A stretch of 64,000 nucleotides of DNA, from positions 1,178,001 to 1,242,000 of the forward strand of contig NZ_KB907786.1 in NCBI RefSeq assembly GCF_000382205.1, given 5' to 3'. This document shows, piece by piece, positions 26,865 to 36,069 of the stretch; positions within the stretch are counted from its first letter, which is position 1; every line of letters begins with the position of its first letter. The notes under the pieces were generated by a model. That model made no database searches, was not told the origin of the DNA, and saw only the letters and a list, made by a program, of their open reading frames with translations. Source of the stretch: Dyadobacter beijingensis DSM 21582 (lineage in GTDB: Bacteria > Bacteroidota > Bacteroidia > Cytophagales > Spirosomataceae). Both the position numbers and the translations under genes were made by a program.

Positions 26865-27440
26865 CTATCGGGTTGTGAGGCGGGTCAGTTCAACCGAAAA
26901 TTTGGCGGTACAGGCATTGTCGATACCGATCGTCTGCATACCCTTCATGAGGTTGCCCGAGCGGCCGAGCTCTACGTTCATCTCGGTCAATTTGGCAGCG
27001 GAAGAATCGCTCCGGTAGTGCAGCCGGATGCCTGTGCTGTCGTAGCTTGCGGCGTACACCCGGATCAGCTTATTGTTATTAAAAACCCGCGTGAAAAGGC
27101 CCGTGGAGTCGCTCACGAATTCCCAGGCATTGGACCGCTGGTCGCCGATCACATATTCCGTGCAATTCGATTCCCGGCATATGGATTTACTCGTCCACAT
27201 GCCCGCGAGGTCGTCCGGCCAGGTCCGGATGATCACCGTATCGCTTTTTTGCGCGAAAACGCTGTCACGCATCCGCACAAGCGCCTTGTAATCAGCCTCC
27301 TTGATGGCGAACTCCTGTTCTTTTTGAAGCAGAAGCTGCTCGCGCTGGGCAAGCTGCCGTTCCCGCTCCGTATCCCGGCACGACCAGCATGTTAAGCAAC
27401 TGATTAAGAGGAGAAAAAAGGTTTTATAGACAGGTGTCAT
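26865..27440 (-). CDS. Predicted lipoprotein with N-terminal coiled coil, upstream of the antiporter gene
   Basis: A 191-residue protein. The signal peptide ends in a lipobox-like CLTCWSC, with lipidation probably at Cys21. A charged, Glu/Gln-rich stretch follows (ERERQLAQREQLLLQKEQEF), likely a coiled coil, and then a beta-rich domain with RTWPDDLAGMWTSKSICRES. No catalytic motif. It is translationally close to the antiporter gene (2 bp), which suggests a linked role, but none is known to me. Confidence 0.75.
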   Translation of the reverse strand: MTPVYKTFFLLLISCLTCWSCRDTERERQLAQREQLLLQKEQEFAIKEADYKALVRMRDSVFAQKSDTVIIRTWPDDLAGMWTSKSICRESNCTEYVIGDQRSNAWEFVSDSTGLFTRVFNNNKLIRVYAASYDSTGIRLHYRSDSSAAKLTEMNVELGRSGNLMKGMQTIGIDNACTAKFSVELTRLTTR

Positions 27441-27567
27441 GTGAGATTTCAGGGGGAAAGGCGGGGCCGGTTACACAATCGTTTCACGACGGTAAGATAA
27501 AAAACTGTTCCTTCCGGGCAAAGTAATTCGGCCCCTTGGTTGACGGAGCTTGCGAAACGCCACCGCC

Positions 27568-28899
27568 TTACTTCCTGAAAACGACATTCCCCTCGTGCAC
27601 CAGCGCGGTTACGGGCGATATGCGGGCAACAGCTTCGGCCGAGCAACTTGCATCCACCAGCACGACACTCGCCGCGTCGCCGGCCCTGGGCCATTGCTGC
27701 TTTCCTTTTTCATCAAGCGGCAGGATGTCGCCCGTCGCCAGTTTCAGGCAGCGCGAGAGGTCCAGCTCCGTCGATTGACCGTATAATTGCGCCATGAGAT
27801 TGGCCTTTTGCAGTACGCTGCCCGACCCGAACGTATTCCAGTGGTCCACGATGCTGTCGTTCCCCGTCATCACACTGACGCCATGGCGGTAGAGCGTCGG
27901 GATGGGCATGATGGTGCTGCCGAATGGGATGGTAGAAATGACTCCTACGCGAGCCTGGGCCAGTTTTTCGGCGGTTTCTTCCAATACCGGCTTGTCCAGC
28001 CTGGCCAGTACAAAGCAATGGCTCAGGAAAGTTTTACCGGCCAGTGCAGGGTTTTCCAATACTTTCTGCGTGAGGTATTGCACGGTTTTCAAACCCGGCT
28101 CTCCGCCTTCATGCAGGTGAATATCGATGCCTTTACCGTGGTCCAGCGCCAGTTGTACGATAAAATCGATCTGCTTTTCGACGCTTCCATCGATGGCATT
28201 CGGGTCGAGACCGCCGATAAAATCGATGTCCATGGCAGCGGCCTCCTTCATCAATTGCTCCGAATGCGAATAAAAAACGCCATGCTGCGGAAACGCGACG
28301 AGCTCGGCCCCGAACGTGCCTTTCTTGTTCTCGATGGCGCGTTGGAGGTTTTTCAGGGAATCGAGTTTCGAAGTCGGTTCGATGTTCACGTGGCTTCTTG
28401 CGAAGCTGGTACCTTTCGATTGCAGCAGCTCGATGATCTTTTCGGCGCGGTAGGTGGAGGTTTTCAGCAGTTCGGGCAATGTCTTCTGCTCAAACGCGAT
28501 CATGTCCTTCACGCTCCGGTTTTTGGCCAGGCGCGCTTTCCACGGGCCGCCGTAAAAGGTTTTATCCAGATGAATGTGCATATCCCTGAACGCCGGGAGC
28601 ATGAGCTGGCCTTTGGCGTCGACGGCGTCCGCTTTCGGGTCGTTCGGCAGCACGGCCTTGATCTTTCCATCCTCGATGTCGACGCGGAAGAGGCCGGTTT
28701 CGGTGCCGGTCACTTCGCCTTCGTCCCAGACGAACCCCGTTTCCAGCCGCACATTTTTGAGCGACCACTTCTTCGCAGCGGTTTGTGCGGCTTGGTCACC
28801 CGGTTCGGAGGCTTGTGCGGCTGGTTTTTTCACCAGGATCTCGCCGGCAAGCAGCAGGCCGGAACTTTGGATAAATGTTTTGCGGGAAATGGAAGTCAT
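27568..28899 (-). CDS. Amidohydrolase, cytosine-deaminase-like, with export signal
   Basis: A 443-residue metal-dependent hydrolase. The N-terminus SRKTFIQSSGLLLAGEI looks like a Tat-type signal with only one basic pair, so export is likely but not sure. The amidohydrolase barrel shows the metal-binding HIHLDKT motif near residue 102, SHVNIEPTSK, the DIHLHEGGEPG motif (second His pair), FLSHCFVL and the final-barrel Asp in TGNDSIVDHWNTFGSG. The pattern is closest to the cytosine deaminase/N-isopropylammelide hydrolase group that removes amino groups from cyclic compounds. The true substrate cannot be read off. The AraC gene lies 82 bp upstream on the same strand. Confidence 0.82.
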   Translation of the reverse strand: MTSISRKTFIQSSGLLLAGEILVKKPAAQASEPGDQAAQTAAKKWSLKNVRLETGFVWDEGEVTGTETGLFRVDIEDGKIKAVLPNDPKADAVDAKGQLMLPAFRDMHIHLDKTFYGGPWKARLAKNRSVKDMIAFEQKTLPELLKTSTYRAEKIIELLQSKGTSFARSHVNIEPTSKLDSLKNLQRAIENKKGTFGAELVAFPQHGVFYSHSEQLMKEAAAMDIDFIGGLDPNAIDGSVEKQIDFIVQLALDHGKGIDIHLHEGGEPGLKTVQYLTQKVLENPALAGKTFLSHCFVLARLDKPVLEETAEKLAQARVGVISTIPFGSTIMPIPTLYRHGVSVMTGNDSIVDHWNTFGSGSVLQKANLMAQLYGQSTELDLSRCLKLATGDILPLDEKGKQQWPRAGDAASVVLVDASCSAEAVARISPVTALVHEGNVVFRK

Positions 28900-28981
28900 G
28901 TGCCTGGGATTAAGGTTTTTGCAAAATTAGTCCCGTAAGCGCATTCCAACGATGCGCCATTTATGCCATAACTTGTGAATT

Positions 28982-29830
28982 TTATAACTGATTCCTGAAT
29001 GCGCGTGGCGATAGGCCTGTTTGAGCCTTGAAGAAGTTGGAAAAATGCGGAAGATCGCTAAAACCCAGTTCGAAAGCGATCTCCTTCGCCGATTGCCCCG
29101 AAACGAGCAGCAGCCGCTTCGATTCCAGGCCGACCCGGTGATGGATCAGGAAAGTGGCAGGGACGTGTAAGTGTCTTTTGCAGAGAATGTTAAGGTAATT
29201 GGGGGAGATGTTGAGCTGATCGGCGTAGAAGGCTACGTTCTTGTGCGTCCTGAAATGCGCGTCCACCAGGGCGTGGTATCTTGGAAGGATCGGATTAGCG
29301 CGATAAGCGCCGATATCGTCGAAAATGTGCTCCGCCTCGCGGCTTACCAGCTGCAATGCCACCCGACTGCGAAGTTGTACCATATCCCAATCCACGGACG
29401 ATGCCGCAAGTTCTTTTTCAAGCGCTTCGAGCTCGTAGCACAAGGTTTCGAACACCGCTTCCGGCAAGTCGATGACCTGGTGACTGCGGTAGAGAATAAA
29501 CGACAACCGGAGGAAATTCGAAGAGGTTTCGAACGCCCGACGACCGACCATCAACTGAAAGCCGGTGGTGTCCTGGGAAAGCTCCCACCGATGCACCTGG
29601 CCGGGAAATAGCAGATGCACCTGCCGGTCACGCACCGCATAGTCCTCAAAATCAATTGAATGCGTGCCGAGCCCTTCTCGGACGACAAAAAGCATAAAGA
29701 AATCATGCTTGTGCGGCTTTTCGATCCGGCTTTTTCCATCCACCTCATGGCGCAGCAGCTTGTAACCCGACTCCGCAGAAGAGTCGAAAGCATCGATGCC
29801 CAGGGTAGGGAAAACCGTTTTTGTGTTCAT
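28982..29830 (-). CDS. AraC-family transcriptional regulator
   Basis: A 282-residue regulator. Residues 25-110 form a cupin-like sensing domain (KPHKHDFFMLFVVREGLGTH, HLLFPGQVHRWEL). Residues about 185-282 are the double helix-turn-helix domain (YADQLNISPNYLNILCKRH, then AKEIAFELGFSDLPHFSNFF, FKAQTGLSPRAFRNQ). It is upstream of the amidohydrolase gene on the same strand and divergent from the DUF1684 gene, so it may control either or both. The spacer between the divergent genes carries a palindrome over a promoter. Confidence 0.93.
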   Translation of the reverse strand: MNTKTVFPTLGIDAFDSSAESGYKLLRHEVDGKSRIEKPHKHDFFMLFVVREGLGTHSIDFEDYAVRDRQVHLLFPGQVHRWELSQDTTGFQLMVGRRAFETSSNFLRLSFILYRSHQVIDLPEAVFETLCYELEALEKELAASSVDWDMVQLRSRVALQLVSREAEHIFDDIGAYRANPILPRYHALVDAHFRTHKNVAFYADQLNISPNYLNILCKRHLHVPATFLIHHRVGLESKRLLLVSGQSAKEIAFELGFSDLPHFSNFFKAQTGLSPRAFRNQL

Positions 29831-29951
29831 GAACTGAAATTACAAAAAATGCCGCAAGGGGGTTCCCTGTTCTTATTGTAAGGCAAAATGCGGGTTTTTG
29901 ATGGTCGAAACTGTGTTCTGCCAAGACAAAATAGCATTCTTAAAAAATATT

Positions 29952-29992
29952 AAACTATTAAATTGGTAGACTAAATAGTTTATTTAAATTTG
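29952..29992 (+). promoter_or_regulatory. Bacteroidota promoter with overlapping palindrome, ahead of the DUF1684 gene
   Basis: TTG at 29963-29965 and TAAATTTG at 29985-29992 are spaced by 19 nt, a full match to the Bacteroidota -33/-7 promoter. An inverted repeat AAACTATT (29952-29959) / AATAGTTT (29974-29981) flanks the -33 box and covers the space to the -7 box, so a bound regulator would probably block transcription. The AraC gene is divergent from this site. The transcript would have a leader of about 75 nt before the ATG at 30074. Confidence 0.65.
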
Positions 29993-30073
29993 CACACCAG
30001 CCACCACCATTCAACGCTTCCTGCTACCCCTCGGGGACAAAGGAAGTATGTGCCACTTAACTAACACCTGAAC

Positions 30074-30952
30074 ATGAAAAGGTACGTTTATCATCTACTG
30101 GGGCTGACGGCGGCGTGGTTGCTGAGCGCATTTGCCGTAACCGACAATACTTACGAGGAACAGATCCGCGACTGGCACCAGAAACGGATCGAAAGCCTGA
30201 AAGCCGAATCGGGCTGGCTGAACCTGGCGGGGCTATTCTGGCTCAAAGAAGGCAAAAATACCTTCGGTGGAGCGGAGGAAAACGACATCCTCTTCCCCAG
30301 CGAGCGCAGTCGCCCGTCGCTGGGTGAGATAACCCTCGATAAGGGCCATATCACGCTGAAAGCCAGGCCGGATGCCGAAATTTTCCAGGGCGATAAGCCT
30401 GTGACCGAGCTCGACATTTTCCCGGATGGAAAACCCGTCACGCTTCGCCACGGCTCGCTCCGATGGTTTGTGATCAAACGCGGCGAGAAGTATGCAATCC
30501 GCCTGCGCGATCTTGAAAGCGAGTATTTGAAAGGGTTCAGCGGCATCGAGCGCTATCCCGTGCAGGAGAAATGGCGTGTGAAAGCACAGTTCGTTCCTAC
30601 CAAAGGCCGCACCGTGTCCATTACCGACATTACCGGCCGTACCGACGACCAGGTTTCGCCGGGCAAGCTCGTGTTTACCGTCGACGGGAAGGAATACAAC
30701 CTCGACGCCGTGGGCAAGCCGGAAAGCCTGTTCATCATCTTCGCCGACCAGACCAACAAACACGAAACCTACGGCTCGGGCCGCTTCCTGTACTCGTCTG
30801 TCGAGGCGGACGGCACCGCCTGGCTCGATTTCAACAAGGCGATCAACCCGCCCTGCGCATTCTCCCCTTATGCAACCTGTCCGCTGCCGCCGAAGCAGAA
30901 CAAACTCACCCTGGCCGTTGTGGCAGGGGAGAAGCGGTACGGCGACCATTAA
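30074..30952 (+). CDS. DUF1684 protein, exported
   Basis: A 292-residue protein with a signal peptide (LTAAWLLSAFAV). The body matches DUF1684: a start EEQIRDWHQKRIESLKAESG, then WLNLAGLFWLKEGKNTFG, a middle RYPVQEKWRVKAQFVP and the conserved end INPPCAFSPYATCPLPP. The family has a beta-rich fold and no proven function. It is a single-gene unit with its own promoter (29952-29992) and a hairpin after the stop. Confidence 0.9.
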   Translation: MKRYVYHLLGLTAAWLLSAFAVTDNTYEEQIRDWHQKRIESLKAESGWLNLAGLFWLKEGKNTFGGAEENDILFPSERSRPSLGEITLDKGHITLKARPDAEIFQGDKPVTELDIFPDGKPVTLRHGSLRWFVIKRGEKYAIRLRDLESEYLKGFSGIERYPVQEKWRVKAQFVPTKGRTVSITDITGRTDDQVSPGKLVFTVDGKEYNLDAVGKPESLFIIFADQTNKHETYGSGRFLYSSVEADGTAWLDFNKAINPPCAFSPYATCPLPPKQNKLTLAVVAGEKRYGDH

Positions 30953-30974
30953 TCCGCTGATTTTCTGATAGCAT

Positions 30975-31011
30975 GCCTTGCGGGCCACCATTTTCGGATG
31001 GCCTGCAAGGC
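30975..31011 (+). terminator. Strong hairpin after the DUF1684 gene
   Basis: A 13-bp stem GCCTTGCGGGCCA / TGGCCTGCAAGGC (one G-T wobble) with an 11-nt loop, beginning 22 bp after the stop. It lacks a T-run, so it is either a Rho-assisted 3' end or a stabilising structure before the SusC gene. The rest of the spacer up to 31131 shows no promoter I can define. Confidence 0.5.
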
Positions 31012-31131
31012 CACGGCGCCCCTGCTTTTCAGGTGCGTTCGTGCCTGCCCGACTTTGCCCTGACGCCGGCTGCCGGGGTGCCTTTCTATGTCTTTTTTTA
31101 ATCTCAAATCCATTTCAAAACCCATTTTGAT

Positions 31132-34100
31132 ATGATAAAACCTTACAACCCCAATTTACGTATATATTACTACGGTAACGTGGCCCGAAGTGCGCTGGCG
31201 GCGCTGCTGCTCGGGATGGCCACGCCGGACCAGGTATATGCTGTGAGGCCATTGCCGGCAGTTTTGATCACGGCCGACAAGCCTGTTTCGGGTGTGATCC
31301 GCGATAAGGAATCCGGCCAGCCGCTGCCGGGCGTGTCCGTAATCGTGAAGGGCACTTCCAATGGTACCATTACCGATCAAGATGGTAAGTACCAGCTCAT
31401 TACGCCGGAGAACGCGACGCTCGTCATTTCGTTTATCGGCTATACTTCCATTGAAAAAGCAGTGGGCGGGCAGTCGCAGCTGGCCGTGGAGCTTGCGCCC
31501 GATACCCGGCAGCTGAGCGAGATCGTCGTCGTGGGGTATGGCACGCAAACGAAAAGCGAGTTTACAGGCTCGGCGGTTCGGCTCAAAGGCGAGGCGATCA
31601 GGGAGCAGCCGGTGCAGAGCTTCGACCAGGCTTTGGCCGGACGCGCGGCCGGCGTGAGCATTGCCCAGCCGAATGGCGTGCTGAACAACCCGCCTGTCAT
31701 CCGCATCCGGGGCGTGAACTCGATTTCGCTCAGCTCGTACCCGCTGGTCGTGGTGGACGGCATCCCGATTAATACGGGCAATGTGTCGACGAGCACGGCC
31801 GTGCCGAACAACCCGCTGGGCGACATTAACCCGGCCGATATCGAGTCGATCGACGTGCTGAAAGATGCTGCTTCGACGTCTATTTACGGGTCTCGTGCCG
31901 CCGCGGGCGTGTTGCTCATCACGACCAAAAGGGGTAAAACCGGCAAGCCGCGGATCAATATCGAATCGTGGGCCGGTGTTTCGGAGGTTACCCGCCTGCC
32001 TAAGTTGCTGAATGCGGAACAATACATCGCGATCAAGAACGAGGCGGTGCTGAATGCCAAGATTTTAGGAGGAAATGAGCATAATGACAAAGTACCCGCA
32101 GCACTGTTTTTTCAAAACAATAATCCCGACGGTTCGCCGATCGATACGCGCTGGTACGACTACATTTATCGCACGGGCGTGTCGCACAACCATAACCTGA
32201 GCGTTTCCGGTGGTACGCAGAGTACTACCTACTATTTTTCAGCCAATTACAGCAAGCAGAACGGGTTCCTGCGCGCCAACGAGTTTGACCGTAAATCGGC
32301 CCGTTTTAATATTGACCAGGAAGTGAACCGCTGGCTGAAACTGAACGGAAGCGTTTCATACAATACCACCAACAACGCCTCTCCCTACGCAGGCTCGCTG
32401 CCCGGCTCGAACTTCTTCCTCGTCGGCCTCGCGCGCCTCGCAACCGCGCTGCCGCCCAATGTGGCCGCGTATAACCCCGACGGTTCCTACAACATCAACC
32501 CGGCGAGCCCTAACACGATCGGGATGGGCAACAACCAGGTCGTGAGCAACTGGGGCAACCCCGTGGCGCAGCTGGACAAGAACCATTACACCTCCTCGAA
32601 CGACCGCATTATCGGCAGCTTCGGGGCTACGGCGCAGCTTTTGAAAAACCTTCAATTCCGCACGAGCTACGCCATCGACCGGCTGCGCACCGAAACAAAG
32701 ACTTTCGACAGCGCCCTGCAGGGCAACGGGTATTCTACCAAAGGCAATGCGGTCAATGTGTCGGCGCTGCGCGACAACTGGAACTGGACCAACACGCTGA
32801 CATTCACGCCGACCTTCGGCAAGCATTCGGTGTCGGTACTGGCGGGTTATGATGTACAGAAATTCAATAATTCGTCGTGGGGTGCGTCGCGGTCGCAGGG
32901 GGCCGATCCGTTTTTCGAAAATTACCAGGGCAACTGGGGCTCGATCACGGCGTCGGACAATGTGCTCGACGAGCGGGCCTACCTGTCGTATTTTTCGCGG
33001 GTGAGCTACGACCTGGCGAAGCGGTATTTCGTGACGGTGAATTTCCGCCGGGACGGTAACTCGGCATTGGGTTTCGATAAAAAGTACGGCAATTTCGGCG
33101 GCGTTTCGGCGGGCTGGGCATTGTCGGAGGAGGAGTTTTATAAAAACCTGCGGCTGGCGTCGGTGCTGAGCTCGGTGAAGCTGCGGGCTAGCTGGGGGCG
33201 CGTCGGAAACGGCAATATCAGCAACGCGTTCGGGTCGCTGGAACTGTACAACGGCGGCTTGTACGGCAGCGCGCCTACGTGGGCGATCTCGCAGGCGGGC
33301 AACGCCGACCTGGGGTGGGAAACGAGCCGGCAGACCAACATCGGCGCCGATCTGGGCCTGTTCGACGACCGCATTCAGGTGGATGTTACCTATTTTGACA
33401 ACAATGTCGACGGACTGATCCTCAGCGCACCGCAGGCTATATCAAAAGGTATCCCCGGTAATTCCATCCTGCGTAATGTAGGGGCCATGTTCAACCGCGG
33501 TATCGAGCTGGGCATTTCGGCGAACCTTATCCGTTCGGGCGAATTCTCCTGGAATGCCTCGGTGAATTTTACCAAACTGAAAAATAAGGTCACGGCGCTC
33601 TCGGACGGTAATACCGACATTGTGGGAACGACGCACGTTTCCTACGAAACCACTAACGTGACACGCGTAGGGCATTCGGTAGGAAGCCTTTACGGTGCCA
33701 AAACGGCCGGCGTGAACCCGGAGAACGGTCGGCGGATATTCATTAATGCGAAAGGCGAAAAGGTACAGTACACTCAGATCGTCGGTCCTGGCGAAAGCAA
33801 CTGGACTTACCTGGACGGCTCGAAAGCGGCGGCGATCACCGGTGCCGATTATTACCTCATCGGCGACGCGCTGCCGAAATGGTACGGCGGTTTTTCGAAT
33901 ACATTCAGATACGGTGCATTCGATGCAGGCATTAATTTCTCGTTCGCAGGCGGCAACTACGTCATGAACGGCACCCGTGCCACGCTGCTCGACCAGCGCG
34001 CTTACAACAACTCGACGGAAATCCTCCAACGCTGGCAGAAACCGGGCGACGTGACCGACATCCCGCGCCTCGTGTATAACGACCAGCTTTCGAGCGGTTC

Positions 34101-34377
34101 CTCATTCCCGGTGTCCACCAATGCGGAAAAGGCGGATTTTCTGCGGCTGCAAAACCTCTCGCTCGGCTACCGTTTGCCGGCGTCGGCGTTCGGCAACTCG
34201 GGCATCGGGCCGGTGCGCATTTACGCGCAGGGATCGAACCTCTTCCTGCTGACGAATTACAATGGTACCGATCCCGAATCGTCGGTGAACGGAAATTCCA
34301 ATACGACGCCGGGTGTGGAAAAGAATTCGGTAGGTCAGGCCCGGACGTTCACGCTGGGTGTTAATGTCAGTTTTTAA
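31132..34377 (+). CDS. SusC/RagA-type TonB-dependent outer-membrane transporter (no STN domain)
   Basis: A 1081-residue transporter. After the signal region (about residues 1-50), residues 52-135 form a carboxypeptidase-D regulatory-like domain (VSGVIRDKESGQPLPGVSVI). The TonB box-like stretch LSEIVVVGYGTQ follows, then the plug (residues about 145-260, VIRIRGVNSISLSSYPLVVV, SIYGSRAAAGVLLITT) and a 22-strand barrel ending in Phe (LGVNVSF). It imports an oligosaccharide together with the SusD protein encoded 18 bp downstream. The lack of an N-terminal STN domain means it is not expected to signal through FecR. Its likely role here is with the sulfatases that follow. Confidence 0.96.
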   Translation: MIKPYNPNLRIYYYGNVARSALAALLLGMATPDQVYAVRPLPAVLITADKPVSGVIRDKESGQPLPGVSVIVKGTSNGTITDQDGKYQLITPENATLVISFIGYTSIEKAVGGQSQLAVELAPDTRQLSEIVVVGYGTQTKSEFTGSAVRLKGEAIREQPVQSFDQALAGRAAGVSIAQPNGVLNNPPVIRIRGVNSISLSSYPLVVVDGIPINTGNVSTSTAVPNNPLGDINPADIESIDVLKDAASTSIYGSRAAAGVLLITTKRGKTGKPRINIESWAGVSEVTRLPKLLNAEQYIAIKNEAVLNAKILGGNEHNDKVPAALFFQNNNPDGSPIDTRWYDYIYRTGVSHNHNLSVSGGTQSTTYYFSANYSKQNGFLRANEFDRKSARFNIDQEVNRWLKLNGSVSYNTTNNASPYAGSLPGSNFFLVGLARLATALPPNVAAYNPDGSYNINPASPNTIGMGNNQVVSNWGNPVAQLDKNHYTSSNDRIIGSFGATAQLLKNLQFRTSYAIDRLRTETKTFDSALQGNGYSTKGNAVNVSALRDNWNWTNTLTFTPTFGKHSVSVLAGYDVQKFNNSSWGASRSQGADPFFENYQGNWGSITASDNVLDERAYLSYFSRVSYDLAKRYFVTVNFRRDGNSALGFDKKYGNFGGVSAGWALSEEEFYKNLRLASVLSSVKLRASWGRVGNGNISNAFGSLELYNGGLYGSAPTWAISQAGNADLGWETSRQTNIGADLGLFDDRIQVDVTYFDNNVDGLILSAPQAISKGIPGNSILRNVGAMFNRGIELGISANLIRSGEFSWNASVNFTKLKNKVTALSDGNTDIVGTTHVSYETTNVTRVGHSVGSLYGAKTAGVNPENGRRIFINAKGEKVQYTQIVGPGESNWTYLDGSKAAAITGADYYLIGDALPKWYGGFSNTFRYGAFDAGINFSFAGGNYVMNGTRATLLDQRAYNNSTEILQRWQKPGDVTDIPRLVYNDQLSSGSSFPVSTNAEKADFLRLQNLSLGYRLPASAFGNSGIGPVRIYAQGSNLFLLTNYNGTDPESSVNGNSNTTPGVEKNSVGQARTFTLGVNVSF

Positions 34378-34395
34378 TTATCAGGTATTAAAATC

Positions 34396-35853
34396 ATGAA
34401 AATATTTAATCAAATCGGCCGCAGGTCGCTGGGCTGGGGCTTTTCGGTGGCGTTTGCAATGTTGCTGCCATCGTGCGATTCCGACAAATTGCTCAATCCG
34501 GTTCCCGAAACGTCCATTACGGGTGCCAACGCGTTCCAGACGCCGGAGCGCATTCTCGGGCTTGTGAATGGTATTTACAAATCGGCGAAGGGCGGTAATT
34601 TTTACGGGGGTAATTATTATACCTATTCGGAGGTGAGGGGGGAGGAATTTATCAATCGGACGAGCAATACGTTTACGGCTTTCGAGGCCTGGAACCACAC
34701 GCTCAATGCGAGTTCCAACTTCATCGCGGGCTTCTGGGCGCAGGGTTACGAGACGATCAACAATGCCAATATCCTCATCAAGGGTATCGGCGAACATCCG
34801 GGCGTGGTAAGCGAAACGCTTGCGAAACAGTACATTGCCGAGGCTAAATTCGTGCGGGCATTAAGCTATTTTGCATTGGTAACCGCCTATGCGCGGCCAT
34901 TCAATGAGGATCAGGGCGCTTCCAAGGGGCTGCCGTTACGCTTGCAGGCCGAAACCACCACGGCCAACAACGACCTGAAACGCAGCACCGTTGCGGAAAT
35001 CTACGCGCAGATCATCAAGGATCTCGACGAAGCGGAAGCGGACCTGCCGTTAACTTACAGCAGCGCATTGCTGAACACGACGCGCGCCCACCGCAACACC
35101 GCCATTGCACTCAAAACCAGGGTATATCTGAACAGCGGCCAATATGGTAAGGTCGTCTTGGAAGCGAAAAAGATCGTTTCCGCCGCAGCGCCGTTCACGG
35201 CCGCAACGGGCGTAAAGCACCAGCTGGGCAATATCGTCGAGATTTTTACGACCAATTACACGAGCACGGAGTCGATCCTTTCCGTACCAATGACGGAGCT
35301 TGACAACGTGACTGGCCAGACATCCTTCCCGTATGTGATCAATGCCAATTCGGAATATAACCTCAACCCGACGGGCATCTGGGGCGATACCGAATGGCGC
35401 ACCGCCGACCTCCGCCGCACGTTCGCACGCACGGCGTCAGGTGTACAATTCCTGACGAAATACGCGAAGCCGTCGCCCTTCCTCGACTACCTGCCCATTC
35501 TCCGTTATCCGGAAATATTGCTGAACTACGCCGAAGCCGCAGCCCGCACGGGCGACCTGGCTACGGGCACCGCATTGCTCAAAGCCGTCCGCAACCGCTC
35601 CGACGCCGCCTACGAATTCCCGAAAGAAGCCACCGGTACACAGCAGGCATTGGTGGCGACAATCCTCAAAGAAAGGCGGATTGAATTGCTGGGCGAAGGT
35701 TTCCGGTCGATCGATATCCTCCGAACGCGCTCCCCGTTCCCGGCCAAATCCGGCAATGGCCTGATTGCCCCCGAGGTGGTGCCATCGCAAAGCAACTATG
35801 TTTTTCCGTTGCCCAACACAGAAATCATTACCAACAAGGCACTCCTGGACTAA
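34396..35853 (+). CDS. SusD/RagB-type surface glycan-binding lipoprotein
   Basis: A 485-residue lipoprotein (signal ending AMLLPSCDSD, Cys28) of the SusD family. It has the helical TPR core (for example FVRALSYFALVTAYARPF) and the C-terminal RYPEILLNYAEAA and ERRIELLGEGFRSIDILRT signatures. It sits on the outer membrane as the lid of the SusC transporter, whose gene ends 18 bp upstream. A 22-bp palindrome and direct repeats follow the stop. Confidence 0.95.
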   Translation: MKIFNQIGRRSLGWGFSVAFAMLLPSCDSDKLLNPVPETSITGANAFQTPERILGLVNGIYKSAKGGNFYGGNYYTYSEVRGEEFINRTSNTFTAFEAWNHTLNASSNFIAGFWAQGYETINNANILIKGIGEHPGVVSETLAKQYIAEAKFVRALSYFALVTAYARPFNEDQGASKGLPLRLQAETTTANNDLKRSTVAEIYAQIIKDLDEAEADLPLTYSSALLNTTRAHRNTAIALKTRVYLNSGQYGKVVLEAKKIVSAAAPFTAATGVKHQLGNIVEIFTTNYTSTESILSVPMTELDNVTGQTSFPYVINANSEYNLNPTGIWGDTEWRTADLRRTFARTASGVQFLTKYAKPSPFLDYLPILRYPEILLNYAEAAARTGDLATGTALLKAVRNRSDAAYEFPKEATGTQQALVATILKERRIELLGEGFRSIDILRTRSPFPAKSGNGLIAPEVVPSQSNYVFPLPNTEIITNKALLD

Positions 35854-35865
35854 GCCATCCCCCAA

Positions 35866-35934
35866 ACCAGCATCCACTGCCCCGGATGGCGGCGCTCGCA
35901 CCAGCATCCATTGCCCCGGACTTAAGTCCGGGGC
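35866..35934. repeat. Two 21-bp direct repeats and a 22-bp perfect palindrome
   Basis: ACCAGCATCCAYTGCCCCGGA occurs at 35866-35886 and again at 35900-35920 (20 of 21 bases equal). The second copy runs into a perfect palindrome at 35913-35934 whose half is GCCCCGGACTT. The palindrome could act as a bidirectional terminator after the SusD gene, or be a member of a REP-like family. Confidence 0.7.
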
Positions 35935-35991
35935 TAGTGGTATCTTCCCAGATCTTTGAGCAATTAAGCAAGGCTGGATTTTTCATTTTGT

Positions 35992-36027
35992 TATATTTGT
36001 ATATTAAATCTATAATTTTAATAGATT
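35992..36027 (+). promoter_or_regulatory. -7 box and palindrome ahead of the 80-aa protein gene
   Basis: TATATTTG (35992-35999) matches the Bacteroidota -7 box; no clear -33 box is found. Just downstream, over the expected start of transcription, is an inverted repeat AATCTAT (36007-36013) / ATAGATT (36021-36027) with a 7-nt spacer. The whole stretch 35980-36030 is sharply AT-rich. This separates the SusC/SusD pair from the genes that follow and suggests independent, repressible expression. Confidence 0.5.
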
Positions 36028-36069
36028 ATTAATCGGAACTAGGAACAACAAGACATAATCACGAGGCGT

